The notes under the pieces: model-generated
Told to the model about the DNA's origin: nothing
Seen by the model: the letters and a program-made list of their open reading frames with translations, nothing else
Database searches by the model: none
Made by a program: the position numbers and the translations under genes
Shown: positions 51,818 through 60,263 of the stretch, in pieces
How positions within the stretch are numbered: position 1 is the first letter of the stretch
Layout: the number at the start of each line of letters is the position of its first letter
DNA from: an uncultured Lachnospiraceae bacterium
GTDB lineage: Bacteria; Bacillota; Clostridia; Lachnospirales; Lachnospiraceae
Assembly: GCA_946558465.1 (NCBI GenBank)
Contig: CAMNTM010000006.1
Span: 62,001-126,000, forward strand
Direction: 5' to 3'
DNA: 64,000 nt

Positions 51818-52840
51818 TTAATATGCCTTTCCTGACAGAATTTCTTTATAATCCTGATAATTTTTTTCAAGTAAAGCAGGTGTATCCAATCCGTATGGAC
51901 ATTTTTCTCTGCATTTTCCGCAATGCAGGCAGTCTTCGATTTTCTTCATTTTTTCCTGTGCCGTTTCAGTAAGCTGTGTTTCTGACGGAGACCGGCGGAT
52001 TAAGAGGGACATTCTGGCACAGTTATTGATCTCTATGCCGGCAGGGCACGGCATACAGTAGCCGCAGCCTCTGCAGAAGTCTCCCTTCAGTTCGTCAAGA
52101 TCGTGCTGAATGACTGCTTCCAAGTCACCCTCAAGAACAGGTTCGTTTTCCTGATAGGAGAGGAACTCGTCTAATTCGTGCTCACGCTGAATTCCCCAGA
52201 TAGGAAGAACGTGGTCGAACTTGAGCATATAGGCATAGGCAGCGGCGGAATTGTTGATTAAACCGCCGGCCAGAGCTTTCATGGCGATAAAGCCCATATC
52301 GGCTTTTTTACATTTTTCTACAAGTTCAAGCTCCTGTTCTGAAGAAAGATAGCTGAACGGAAACTGGAGAGTGTCATAAAGCCCGCTGTCGACCGCCTCA
52401 TGGGCTACGGCCAGGCGGTGGTTTGTGATGGCAATATGCCGGATTTTCCCCTGCCTTTTTGCGTCCAGCATTGCTTCGTAGAGGCCGTCTGCTCCCTCTG
52501 GTCTGGGACAGAAGGGGATGTTGTGGAATTGGTAGATATCTAGATAATCTGTTTTCAGATTACGAAGAGTAGTTTCCAGGTCCTTCCAAAAGTCTGCAGC
52601 ATTTTCTGCGCCTGTTTTGGAGGCGAGATAGATTTTGTCTCTTAGGGGTGCGAACGCTTTTCCAAGCTTTTCTTCGCTGTCAGTGTAGAATCTTGCTGTA
52701 TCATAGAAATTGATCCCGTGCTCATAGGCTTTGTGCAAAAGATATACAGCTTCCTTTTCTGAAATGCGCTGAATAGGAAGTGCTCCAAAACCGTTCTTAT
52801 TTACTGTGATTCCGGTTTTACCTAAGGTGATGGTTCTCAT
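51818..52840 (-). CDS. Aldo/keto reductase with C-terminal 2x[4Fe-4S] ferredoxin-like domain
   Basis: 340 residues. The TIM-barrel part has the catalytic set NFYDTARFYTDSEEKLGKAF (Asp, Tyr), ASKTGAENAA (Lys) and IYQFHNIPF (His). The C terminus carries cluster-binding cysteines in FCRGCGYCMPCPAGIEINNC and DCLHCGKCREKCPYG. Such fusions are common in anaerobes, and the clusters may pass electrons to the nicotinamide or to a partner. The ATG at 52840 gives the best spacing to AAAGGAG; another ATG is 6 bases earlier. The gene stands alone, convergent with nothing, and ends beside palindrome copy 6. The substrate is unknown. Confidence 0.9.
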   Translation of the reverse strand: MRTITLGKTGITVNKNGFGALPIQRISEKEAVYLLHKAYEHGINFYDTARFYTDSEEKLGKAFAPLRDKIYLASKTGAENAADFWKDLETTLRNLKTDYLDIYQFHNIPFCPRPEGADGLYEAMLDAKRQGKIRHIAITNHRLAVAHEAVDSGLYDTLQFPFSYLSSEQELELVEKCKKADMGFIAMKALAGGLINNSAAAYAYMLKFDHVLPIWGIQREHELDEFLSYQENEPVLEGDLEAVIQHDLDELKGDFCRGCGYCMPCPAGIEINNCARMSLLIRRSPSETQLTETAQEKMKKIEDCLHCGKCREKCPYGLDTPALLEKNYQDYKEILSGKAY

Positions 52841-53054
52841 AGTCATACTCTCCTTTTTACATTTATTTCCTAGAAACAACGAGCCAAACAGCCATGTCTG
52901 CAGGATATTTGCCCGAAATTTTTTGGATTTTGTCTGTTTTGTCAATAATATTATTGTAACATAAAATGTATTCCAGATGGCAGCCAGCCTTTAAAAATAT
53001 GAAAAAGTATGGTAGAATGTCCACATGGCAAAATAGTAAAGGAGTTTAACAGGT

Positions 53055-54446
53055 ATGGATTTGGTTAATATTAAAGACTTATACAGACACAAGGAGGAAT
53101 ATCTGAATAAAGAAATTACGGTAGGGGGCTGGGTGCGCAGCATCCGTGATTCGAGAGCATTTGGCTTTATAGTAGTAAATGACGGCACATTTTTCGAGCC
53201 GCTTCAAATTGTATATCATAATGAGATGGACAATTTTGAAGAAATATCCAGGTTAAATGTAGGGGCAGCGATTATTGTGACAGGTACGCTTGTTGCAACA
53301 CCACAGGCAAAGCAGCCCTTTGAGATACAGGCAGATAAGGTGGAGGTAGAAGGGACGTCTGCACCGGATTATCCACTTCAGAAGAAGCGCCACAGCTTTG
53401 AATATCTGCGTACTATTTCCCATCTCCGTCCGAGAACAAACACTTTCCAGGCAGTGTTCCGTGTGCGCTCTTTGACGGCATATGCGCTTCACAGGTTTTT
53501 CCAGGAAAGAGGATTCGTATATGTGCATACGCCGATTATTACCGGAAGTGACTGTGAAGGAGCCGGTGAGATGTTCCGTGTCACAACGATGGATATGGAA
53601 AATGTTCCTCGTACTGAAGAGGGCGTTGTTGATTATTCACAGGATTTCTTTGGGAAGGAGACAAGCCTTACTGTAAGCGGACAGTTGAATGGTGAGACCT
53701 ATGCGCAGGCATTTAAAAATATTTATACATTTGGTCCGACGTTTAGGGCAGAGAATTCCAATACAACCAGACATGCGGCGGAATTTTGGATGCTGGAGCC
53801 GGAGATGGCGTTTGCTGATCTTGAGGATGACATGGACTTGGCAGAGGCGATGCTGAAATATGTTATTAATTATGTGATGGAGCAGGCGCCGGAGGAGATG
53901 AATTTCTTCAATTCATTTGTAGATAAGGGGCTTTTAGAGCGTCTGAATAACGTGGCGACTTCGGATTTCGCAAGAATTACTTATACGGAGGCAGTTTCGA
54001 TATTAGAGAAAAATAACGATAAATTCGAATATAAGGTATCCTGGGGGACAGACCTGCAGACCGAGCATGAGCGTCATCTGACTGAGGAAGTGTTTAAAAG
54101 GCCGGTATTTGTTACCGATTATCCAAAGGATATTAAGGCATTTTATATGAAGCAGAACGATGACGGCCGGACAGTGGCGGCGGTAGATTGTCTCGTTCCA
54201 GGGATAGGCGAGATCATCGGAGGAAGTCAGAGAGAAGATGATTTCGGAAAGCTTGAGGCCAGGATGAAAGAACTGGGATTAAAGCAAGAAGATTACGGTT
54301 TTTATATGGATCTTAGAAAATACGGTTCCACGAGACATTCCGGGTTCGGATTAGGGTTTGAAAGGTGTATTATGTACCTTACCGGGATGAGCAATATTCG
54401 AGACGTAGTGCCTTTCCCAAGAACAGTAAATAATTGCGAATTGTAG
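53055..54446 (+). CDS. asnS: Asparaginyl-tRNA synthetase
   Basis: 463 residues, a class IIb aminoacyl-tRNA synthetase that charges tRNA(Asn). The N-terminal OB-fold anticodon-binding domain is at about residues 15-110 ([20 protein letters not shown]). The catalytic core has motif 2 ([20 protein letters not shown]) and motif 3 ([16 protein letters not shown]). [16 protein letters not shown] is a segment typical of bacterial AsnRS rather than AspRS. No T-box leader was found in the 110 bases upstream. It is followed 3 bases after its stop by palindrome copy 7. Confidence 0.95.
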   Translation: MDLVNIKDLYRHKEEYLNKEITVGGWVRSIRDSRAFGFIVVNDGTFFEPLQIVYHNEMDNFEEISRLNVGAAIIVTGTLVATPQAKQPFEIQADKVEVEGTSAPDYPLQKKRHSFEYLRTISHLRPRTNTFQAVFRVRSLTAYALHRFFQERGFVYVHTPIITGSDCEGAGEMFRVTTMDMENVPRTEEGVVDYSQDFFGKETSLTVSGQLNGETYAQAFKNIYTFGPTFRAENSNTTRHAAEFWMLEPEMAFADLEDDMDLAEAMLKYVINYVMEQAPEEMNFFNSFVDKGLLERLNNVATSDFARITYTEAVSILEKNNDKFEYKVSWGTDLQTEHERHLTEEVFKRPVFVTDYPKDIKAFYMKQNDDGRTVAAVDCLVPGIGEIIGGSQREDDFGKLEARMKELGLKQEDYGFYMDLRKYGSTRHSGFGLGFERCIMYLTGMSNIRDVVPFPRTVNNCEL

Positions 54447-54449
54447 TCA

Positions 54450-54481
54450 GGGACGGGGTATTTTTAAAAATACCCCGTCCC
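54450..54481. repeat. GGGGACGGGGTA palindrome, copy 7
   Basis: A perfect 32-bp palindrome with no loop: GGGACGGGGTATTTTT (54450-54465) followed directly by its complement. The inner form is TATTTTT rather than TAAAA. It sits between asnS and the response regulator gene. Confidence 0.94.
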
Positions 54482-54498
54482 CAACATAGGAGTTTTGT

Positions 54499-55188
54499 AT
54501 GAATATTTTAGTAGTTGACGATGAGAAGGAAATTGCAGATGTTATAGAGTTGTATCTAAAAAATGATCAGTACAATGTATTAAAATTTTATACTGGTGAG
54601 GAGGCATTAAAATGTATTCGAAATACCAGAATTGAGCTTGCTATTCTGGACATAATGCTTCCGGATGTGGATGGCTTTCAGATTCTTAAGCAGATTCGTG
54701 AGAAGTATACGTTTCCGGTTATCATGCTTACGGCTAAGACGGAGTATATTGACAAGATTACAGGACTTACGCTTGGCGCTGACGACTATATTCCGAAGCC
54801 TTTCAATCCGCTGGAGCTGGTTGCCCGCGTAAAGGCGCAGATCCGGCGCTCTACACAGTATAACGACGGAGTCAGGGAAGAGGGAAATATTATTGATTTC
54901 GGCGGATTGTTCTTGGACAGGAACTCTCATGAGTGTGTTTATAATGAAATTCCGCTTACGCTTACTCCTATTGAATTCGATATTTTGTGGCTTTTGTGTG
55001 AGAACCGGGGAAAGGTTATCAGTTCAGAGGAGCTTTTCGAGAAGGTGTGGAATGAAAAGTATTATAAAAACAGCAACAATACTGTAATGGTCCATATCAG
55101 ACATCTTCGGGAAAAAATGAGCGGACCTACCGGGAAATCTGATTTTATCAAAACAGTATGGGGAGTAGGGTATAAGGTTGAAGAATAA
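54499..55188 (+). CDS. OmpR/PhoB-family response regulator (VanR-like)
   Basis: 229 residues. The receiver has VVDDEKEIADVIELYLKNDQ, the phospho-site in LAILDIMLPDVDGF and lysine in YIPKPFNPLEL. The DNA-binding winged helix has LTPIEFDILWLLCENRGKVI and SNNTVMVHIRHLREKM. It is paired with the kinase at 55178, which begins inside its last codons. Homologues are called VanR in annotation, but neither D-Ala-D-Lac ligase nor vanX-like genes are here, so a resistance role is not supported. Confidence 0.93.
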   Translation: MNILVVDDEKEIADVIELYLKNDQYNVLKFYTGEEALKCIRNTRIELAILDIMLPDVDGFQILKQIREKYTFPVIMLTAKTEYIDKITGLTLGADDYIPKPFNPLELVARVKAQIRRSTQYNDGVREEGNIIDFGGLFLDRNSHECVYNEIPLTLTPIEFDILWLLCENRGKVISSEELFEKVWNEKYYKNSNNTVMVHIRHLREKMSGPTGKSDFIKTVWGVGYKVEE

Positions 55189-56440
55189 CTATCGAAAGTT
55201 AAAATTCAGTATTTTGCTGCAGACAGTGCTTGTTACTGCATTGACTGTATTTGTCGGCGGGTTTTTGCTGGATTATGTGATTGACGGGGTATATAATGAC
55301 AGCTTTGCCGAGGTCTTTGTGGAGTTTTTTACATCACTCCATATGAAAGAGGAGACGGCAATTCATTTATATTGGAGTCTTATAGGAAATAATAAGACAT
55401 TTTATATGATTGTCGGCTTTCTTCTTCTTTTTGCATTGTTTTTTTATGTAGCACTGTCGAAGATGACAAAATATCTGGATCAGATGGGAGAGGGAATCGA
55501 AAATATTGTTTCGGAGTCAACGGAGCCTATTCGTCTGATCACGGAGCTTAAACCGATTGAGATCCGGTTAAATGAGATAAAGGCGACGCTTAAGCGGCAG
55601 GAGCTTGAGTCGGAGGAAAGTGAAAAAAAGAAAAGTGATCTGGTGCTTTTTCTTGCCCATGATTTGAAAACGCCTCTTACTTCTATTGTGGCATATCTGA
55701 GTATGTTGGATGGCCAGCCTGATATGCCTGCGCAGGAACGTGAGAAATACACGCATATTGCCCTGGAAAAATCCCTGCGTCTTGGAGAGCTGATTAATGA
55801 ATTCTTTGATATCACTCGTTATAACTTTCAGAACATGGAGCTTGAGAGAGTAGAAATCAATTTGTCAATGATGCTGGAACAGCTGGCCGATGAGCTGTAC
55901 GGGGTTCTTCAGGGGAAGCATTTGACCTGTGAGGTGGATGTAGAGGAAAATCTGATGGTATATGGAGATCCGGACAAGCTGGCCAGAGTGTTTGATAATA
56001 TTTTGAGAAATGCAATTGCATATTGTTATGAAGACACGAAGATCGAGATTGGTGCCCAGATGAAGAAAGCAGATGTAGAAATTATATTTACGAACAGAGG
56101 CGACAGAATTCCTGGCGCTATGCTTCAGACGATTTTCGAAAAGTTCTACCGGGTAGATAATTCCCGCTCAAGCGGAACCGGAGGCGCAGGCCTGGGACTT
56201 GCCATAGCAAAAGAAATTGTAGAAATGCACGGAGGACTGATTCGTGCCAGGAGTGATGACAATAAGACTCAGTTTATTGTAACATTACCGTCAAAAAATC
56301 AAGAAAAGGAAGAACCGCATGAAATTCATACACATCGCAGACGTACATTTAGGGGCAAATCCGTACATTGGAAACGCCAGGCGGGGAAATCGGGCAAGGG
56401 AAATATGGAACAGCCTGGAAAAGGTGCTGGTGATATGTGA
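55178..56440 (+). CDS. Sensor histidine kinase (VanS-like) with an extended C terminus
   Basis: 420 residues as read. Two membrane helices (VLVTALTVFVGGFLLDYVI and MIVGFLLLFALFFYVAL) enclose a short external loop. The kinase core has FLAHDLKTPLTSIVAYL (H box), ILRNAIAYC (N box) and GGAGLGLAIAKEIVEMHGG (G box). Normal kinases of this type end near FIVTLP. Here about 43 more residues follow, 122 bases of them overlapping the phosphoesterase gene in another frame; this tail is basic and low in complexity. Either the original stop was lost or the overlap is tolerated. The start is TTG 55178, overlapping the regulator gene by 11 bases. Confidence 0.88.
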   Translation: MKNNYRKLKFSILLQTVLVTALTVFVGGFLLDYVIDGVYNDSFAEVFVEFFTSLHMKEETAIHLYWSLIGNNKTFYMIVGFLLLFALFFYVALSKMTKYLDQMGEGIENIVSESTEPIRLITELKPIEIRLNEIKATLKRQELESEESEKKKSDLVLFLAHDLKTPLTSIVAYLSMLDGQPDMPAQEREKYTHIALEKSLRLGELINEFFDITRYNFQNMELERVEINLSMMLEQLADELYGVLQGKHLTCEVDVEENLMVYGDPDKLARVFDNILRNAIAYCYEDTKIEIGAQMKKADVEIIFTNRGDRIPGAMLQTIFEKFYRVDNSRSSGTGGAGLGLAIAKEIVEMHGGLIRARSDDNKTQFIVTLPSKNQEKEEPHEIHTHRRRTFRGKSVHWKRQAGKSGKGNMEQPGKGAGDM

Positions 56441-57374
56441 GGAGCAGCAGATAGATGTACTCTTGATTGCCGGGGACCTGTTTCACCGTCAGCCGCTTAA
56501 AAGGGAGCTTAAAGAGCTGGATTATCTTTTTTCAAGGTTGTCACATACCCAGGTTGTGATCATTGCAGGTAATCATGATTATCTAAAAACGGACTCCTAT
56601 TACCGTACATTTCAGTGGGCGGAAAATGTCCACATGATTTTAAGCTCCCAGTTGTCCTGTGTGGAGATTAAGGAATATTCGCTTGCAGTATACGGCTTAA
56701 GCTATGACAGACGGGAAATTGAAGAGGAAGCTTATGCAGATGCATTTCCGCAGAAACGTCAGAAATTTGAAATTCTGCTTGCCCATGGGGGAGATGAGAA
56801 ACATATTCCAATAAAGAAGGAAGCTTTATTAGAGCTGGGATATGATTATATTGCAATGGGGCATATTCATAAGCCGCAGCAAATCTATCCCGGCAGGATA
56901 GCCTATGCAGGAGCGCTGGAACCGACGGACAAAAATGATACAGGTATGCACGGATATATTTATGGGGAGTTATCTGAGAAGGGATGCCGTACAAAGTTTG
57001 TTCAGGCAGCGTCAAGAGAGTATATACATATGGAGATACAGGTATCCGAGGAAATGAGCGGGCATGCTTTGAAAGAGGCAGTCAGCCGGCAGATAGAGGA
57101 GAAGGGACAGGAAAATATATATAAGATCACACTGACAGGCTTCCGGGAACCGGATACTTTGTTCGATTTAAGTCAGATGGATCCTTTTGGAAATGTGATT
57201 CAGATGCTTGACGATACGAGACCTTCTTATGATTTTGCCAGACTCAAGGCGGGAAACAGGGAAAATATTTTGGGACAATTTATCGAAAGTCTGGAGGACA
57301 GTGATAAAGACAGCATGGAATATCAGGCATTGTGTGAAGGAGTACATGCTTTGATGGAGACGAGAAGAGGATAA
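56319..57374 (+). CDS. DNA repair metallophosphoesterase (SbcD/YhaO-like exonuclease)
   Basis: 351 residues of the calcineurin-like phosphoesterase family. Metal-binding motifs in order are FIHIADVHLG, VLLIAGDLFH, VIIAGNHDY and LAHGG...YIAMGHIHKP, the standard SbcD/Mre11 pattern. A C-terminal capping part of about 100 residues follows. The frame begins inside the kinase gene, and AAGGAAG precedes the ATG. It is 1 base upstream of its ATPase partner. Together they should process DNA ends or damaged DNA, as in the YhaO-YhaN pairs of Firmicutes. Confidence 0.9.
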   Translation: MKFIHIADVHLGANPYIGNARRGNRAREIWNSLEKVLVICEEQQIDVLLIAGDLFHRQPLKRELKELDYLFSRLSHTQVVIIAGNHDYLKTDSYYRTFQWAENVHMILSSQLSCVEIKEYSLAVYGLSYDRREIEEEAYADAFPQKRQKFEILLAHGGDEKHIPIKKEALLELGYDYIAMGHIHKPQQIYPGRIAYAGALEPTDKNDTGMHGYIYGELSEKGCRTKFVQAASREYIHMEIQVSEEMSGHALKEAVSRQIEEKGQENIYKITLTGFREPDTLFDLSQMDPFGNVIQMLDDTRPSYDFARLKAGNRENILGQFIESLEDSDKDSMEYQALCEGVHALMETRRG

Positions 57375-57375
57375 T

Positions 57376-58932
57376 ATGAAAATCTGTGAATTACTGCTTA
57401 AAAATTTTGGGAAATTTACGAATAAGCGTATTTCCTTTGCCGAAGGCATACACATTTTATATGGGGAAAATGAGTCGGGGAAATCAACGGTACATACCTT
57501 TATAAGAGGGATGCTGTTTGGAATAGAGCGAGGGCGGGGAAGAGCCGCAGCAGGCGATACATTTTCACAGTATGAGCCGTGGGAAAATCCGAACTATTAT
57601 TCCGGGACAATGCAGCTTGAGTCAGGAGGAAAGCATTTTATCATTGACAGGAACTTTGATAAATATTCGAAAAGTGTATCTGTCGTGTGTCAAGAAGATG
57701 GAGAGGAGCTGTCAGTAAAGGATGGGGATTTGGATATGCTTCTTGACGGCCTGATGCCTTCAAGCTATGATAATACAATTTCAATCGCGCAGCTTAAGGA
57801 GCGGCCGGGAGTGTCACTGGCTGTGGAGCTTAAGAATTACGCGGCGAATTATTATGTGGCAGGTGACAGTGATCTGGATTTGGAACGGGCATTTGCTAAG
57901 CTGGAGGAGCGTAAAAAGGAAGCGGATCGAGAGAGCCGGGAGGCACTGCGGAAAAAACAAGAAGAGCGGGAACGGCTTGAGCAGGAGATTTCCTATGTGT
58001 GGAGAGATATACACAGGCTTTCACAGGAACAGGAAAGATTAGGGGAAGAAATTGCCTGTCGTAAAGAGCGCCGGGAGCCGGAGGATCTGGAGGTAAGACG
58101 GGTGATTGACGAGATACGGCCTCCCAAGTGGCGTATACATCCAGTGGAAATACTGGTATTTGCGGCGGCGCTGGTGATTTCCTTTATATTGATTCCCAAG
58201 CCCTTCAGTTATTTTGTAACAATCGTGCTTTTTTTATGCTGTCTGATCTATGTGTGGAACCGGCTGAAGGTAGGAAAGCAGGAAGAGAAGACAGAGCCGG
58301 AAAAGATTCTTGAAGAGATTACTCCTGAGGAGGAAAAAATTCCTCTTATGCGGCTTATATGGGAGCAGGAGCGGGGAGCAGAAGAGCTTCGGGAGAAACA
58401 GGTCCGGTACAGTAATCTTCAAGAGCAGCTGGAAGAACTTGATGAAGTGACAGAGGAACAGAAAAAATGTGACAGACAGAAAATGGCGGCACAGTTCGCA
58501 GTACAGAGACTGAAGGAGCTTTCAGATGAGCTTGGGAAAAAACTCCGGAAGGAACTGAATACAAGAGCTTCCGAGATAATTTCAGCGGTGACCGGAGGAA
58601 AATACACCCGGCTTATAATTGATGAAGGTCTTGAAATGAGTCTTCTATGTGGAGGAAAAAGGATTTCTGCCGGACAAGTAAGCCGCGGGACGATTCATCA
58701 GGTATATTTCGCCCTTCGGATGGCGGCGGAAGATATACTGCACCGGGAGGAATATCCGGTTATTTTAGATGATACCTTTGTATGCTATGATGATATGAGA
58801 CTTGAGCGGACACTTCAGTGGCTGTATGAGAATAAAAAGCAAGTGTTGATTTTTACATGTCAGAAGAGGGAAGAAGAAGCACTTGAACGGCTGGGAATAC
58901 CGTATATGAAGCATGAATTAGGGACAGGGTAA
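57376..58932 (+). CDS. Short SbcC/YhaN-like ATPase with a central membrane hairpin
   Basis: 518 residues, far shorter than SbcC or YhaN, which are usually about 900-1000. Walker A is YGENESGKSTVHTF near the N terminus. The C-terminal half has the ABC signature in QVSRGTIHQVYFALRMAAED and Walker B in YPVILDDTFVCYDD. Between them are short coiled coils on either side of two adjacent hydrophobic helices (ILVFAAALVISFILI and YFVTIVLFLCCLIYVW) in place of the usual long coiled coil and zinc hook. The last residues (LGTG) and stop codon come from the dispersed-repeat unit GGGACAGGGTAA. It is coupled to the phosphoesterase gene upstream. A membrane-bound DNA-end processing complex is the inference. 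Confidence 0.85.
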   Translation: MKICELLLKNFGKFTNKRISFAEGIHILYGENESGKSTVHTFIRGMLFGIERGRGRAAAGDTFSQYEPWENPNYYSGTMQLESGGKHFIIDRNFDKYSKSVSVVCQEDGEELSVKDGDLDMLLDGLMPSSYDNTISIAQLKERPGVSLAVELKNYAANYYVAGDSDLDLERAFAKLEERKKEADRESREALRKKQEERERLEQEISYVWRDIHRLSQEQERLGEEIACRKERREPEDLEVRRVIDEIRPPKWRIHPVEILVFAAALVISFILIPKPFSYFVTIVLFLCCLIYVWNRLKVGKQEEKTEPEKILEEITPEEEKIPLMRLIWEQERGAEELREKQVRYSNLQEQLEELDEVTEEQKKCDRQKMAAQFAVQRLKELSDELGKKLRKELNTRASEIISAVTGGKYTRLIIDEGLEMSLLCGGKRISAGQVSRGTIHQVYFALRMAAEDILHREEYPVILDDTFVCYDDMRLERTLQWLYENKKQVLIFTCQKREEEALERLGIPYMKHELGTG

Positions 58933-58938
58933 AATTGA

Positions 58939-58978
58939 ATTGGGGACGGGGTAAAATGAGAAATACCCCGTCCCCAAT
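58939..58978. repeat. GGGGACGGGGTA palindrome, copy 8, with partner unit
   Basis: Arms ATTGGGGACGGGGTA (58939-58953) and its complement (58964-58978). The centre AAATGAGAAA mixes both inner forms. Directly upstream is TAGGGACAGGGTAA (58919-58932), a one-sided unit that contains the stop codon of the ATPase gene. Confidence 0.93.
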
Positions 58979-59094
58979 ATTAAAAATTCACAGAATCTTA
59001 AGAGAATATTCTATTCTTTTGAAATCCCCGTTTTGTTAAACTCCTACTATAAATACAAGCACGAAACGTGCAAAAAAGCAGGAGGTATGAAAAA

Positions 59095-60183
59095 ATGAAA
59101 ATGAAACTCAGAAGAGTGCTTGCAGTGCTTATGTGTATGACATTTGTGCTCGCAATGGCAGCAGGATGCAGCAGTGGTTCCGATTCGGCTGATTCGGATG
59201 CAAAGGAGGCAGGTGATTCTGCAGCAGATGCAGCAGATGGAGCCGGTGTGGATATTAAGGACGCGAAGGTAGGTATTTCTATCTATCAGTTCTCTGATAA
59301 CTTCATGACTCTGTATCGTACAGAGCTGGTTCGTTACATGGTTGATGAGCTGGGCTTCACGGAGTCCAACATCACTGTTCAGGATGGTAAGAATGACCAG
59401 GCAGAGCAGACAAACCAGATTAATAACTTCATCACAAGTGGTGTAGACATTATGATTCTGAATCTTGTTCAGTCTTCTTCTGCTCCGCAGGTAACAGATA
59501 TGTGTAAAGAAGCTGGAATTCCGGTAGTATACATCAACCGCCAGCCAGATGAGAGTGAATCTGACAGATGGACATCTGAGGGAATCAAGGCTACATATAT
59601 CGGAGCTGATGCAAGACAGTCAGGTACTTATCAGGGTGAGGAAATCGCTGAGACAGAGAACAAGGGCGACATCAACGGTGACGGCAAAGTCAGCTACATC
59701 ATGGTTCAGGGAGATCCGGAAAATATCGATGCACAGTATAGAACCGAGTTTTCCATCAAAGCTCTTGAGGATGCCGGAATGGAGACAGAGGAGCTTCTTC
59801 TTCAGAGAGGTGACTGGGATCAGGCAAAGGGACAGCAGATTACACAGGACGCGCTGACACAGTTTGGTGATGATGTTGAGGTTGTATTCTGTAATAATGA
59901 TGCTATGGCGCTTGGTGCTCTTCAGGCGATTCAGGCAGCAGGCAGAACCGTAGGCAAGGACATCTATCTTGTAGGTGTTGACGCGTTGACAGATGCTGTA
60001 CAGAATATTGTTGACGGAAAATTTACAGGTACTGTATTTAATGATTACTTTGGACAGGCTCAGGGAGCAGCTGATCTTGCAGTTAAGTTCTTGAACGGCG
60101 AAGAAGTAGGCGCAATCAACATGGTTGACTATATTAAGGTTACACCAGAAAATGCAGAAGAGATTCTTGAGAAAATTAAATAA
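59095..60183 (+). CDS. mglB: Galactose/glucose-type ABC importer substrate-binding lipoprotein
   Basis: 362 residues, a periplasmic-binding-protein type I fold. The signal peptide ends at LAMAAGCSSG (lipobox), followed by a Ser/Asp/Ala-rich linker. The domain has VGISIYQFSDNFMTLYRTEL, VPVVYINRQPD-like ligand loop (GIPVVYINRQPD), a calcium-like loop in KGDINGDGKVSYIMVQGDP, and VVFCNNDAMALGALQA. These are MglB landmarks, including the calcium site of galactose-binding proteins. ATG 59095 follows GGAGG. Codon use indicates high expression. It is first in an mglB-mglA-mglC order with a hairpin after it. Confidence 0.92.
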   Translation: MKMKLRRVLAVLMCMTFVLAMAAGCSSGSDSADSDAKEAGDSAADAADGAGVDIKDAKVGISIYQFSDNFMTLYRTELVRYMVDELGFTESNITVQDGKNDQAEQTNQINNFITSGVDIMILNLVQSSSAPQVTDMCKEAGIPVVYINRQPDESESDRWTSEGIKATYIGADARQSGTYQGEEIAETENKGDINGDGKVSYIMVQGDPENIDAQYRTEFSIKALEDAGMETEELLLQRGDWDQAKGQQITQDALTQFGDDVEVVFCNNDAMALGALQAIQAAGRTVGKDIYLVGVDALTDAVQNIVDGKFTGTVFNDYFGQAQGAADLAVKFLNGEEVGAINMVDYIKVTPENAEEILEKIK

Positions 60184-60207
60184 TTAAATATCGAAAGAAA
60201 TGTATGA

Positions 60208-60240
60208 AAATCAGGTGTGTGCATTGCACACATCTGATTT
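60208..60240 (+). other. Intercistronic hairpin between mglB and mglA
   Basis: AAATCAGGTGTGTGCA (60208-60223) pairs with TGCACACATCTGATTT (60225-60240), 16 bp with one G-T pair. It has no long T run. It probably stabilises the mglB message and sets a higher level of binding protein than of the other subunits. Confidence 0.72.
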
Positions 60241-60263
60241 CGTAAAAGGAAAGGAGAGAGAGG

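Noticed and set aside
44028-56440. VanR/VanS-like pairs as glycopeptide resistance genes
   Set aside because: Two VanRS-like systems are present, but there is no vanH, D-Ala-D-Lac ligase, vanX or vanY. Such two-component systems are common in gut Clostridia without resistance.
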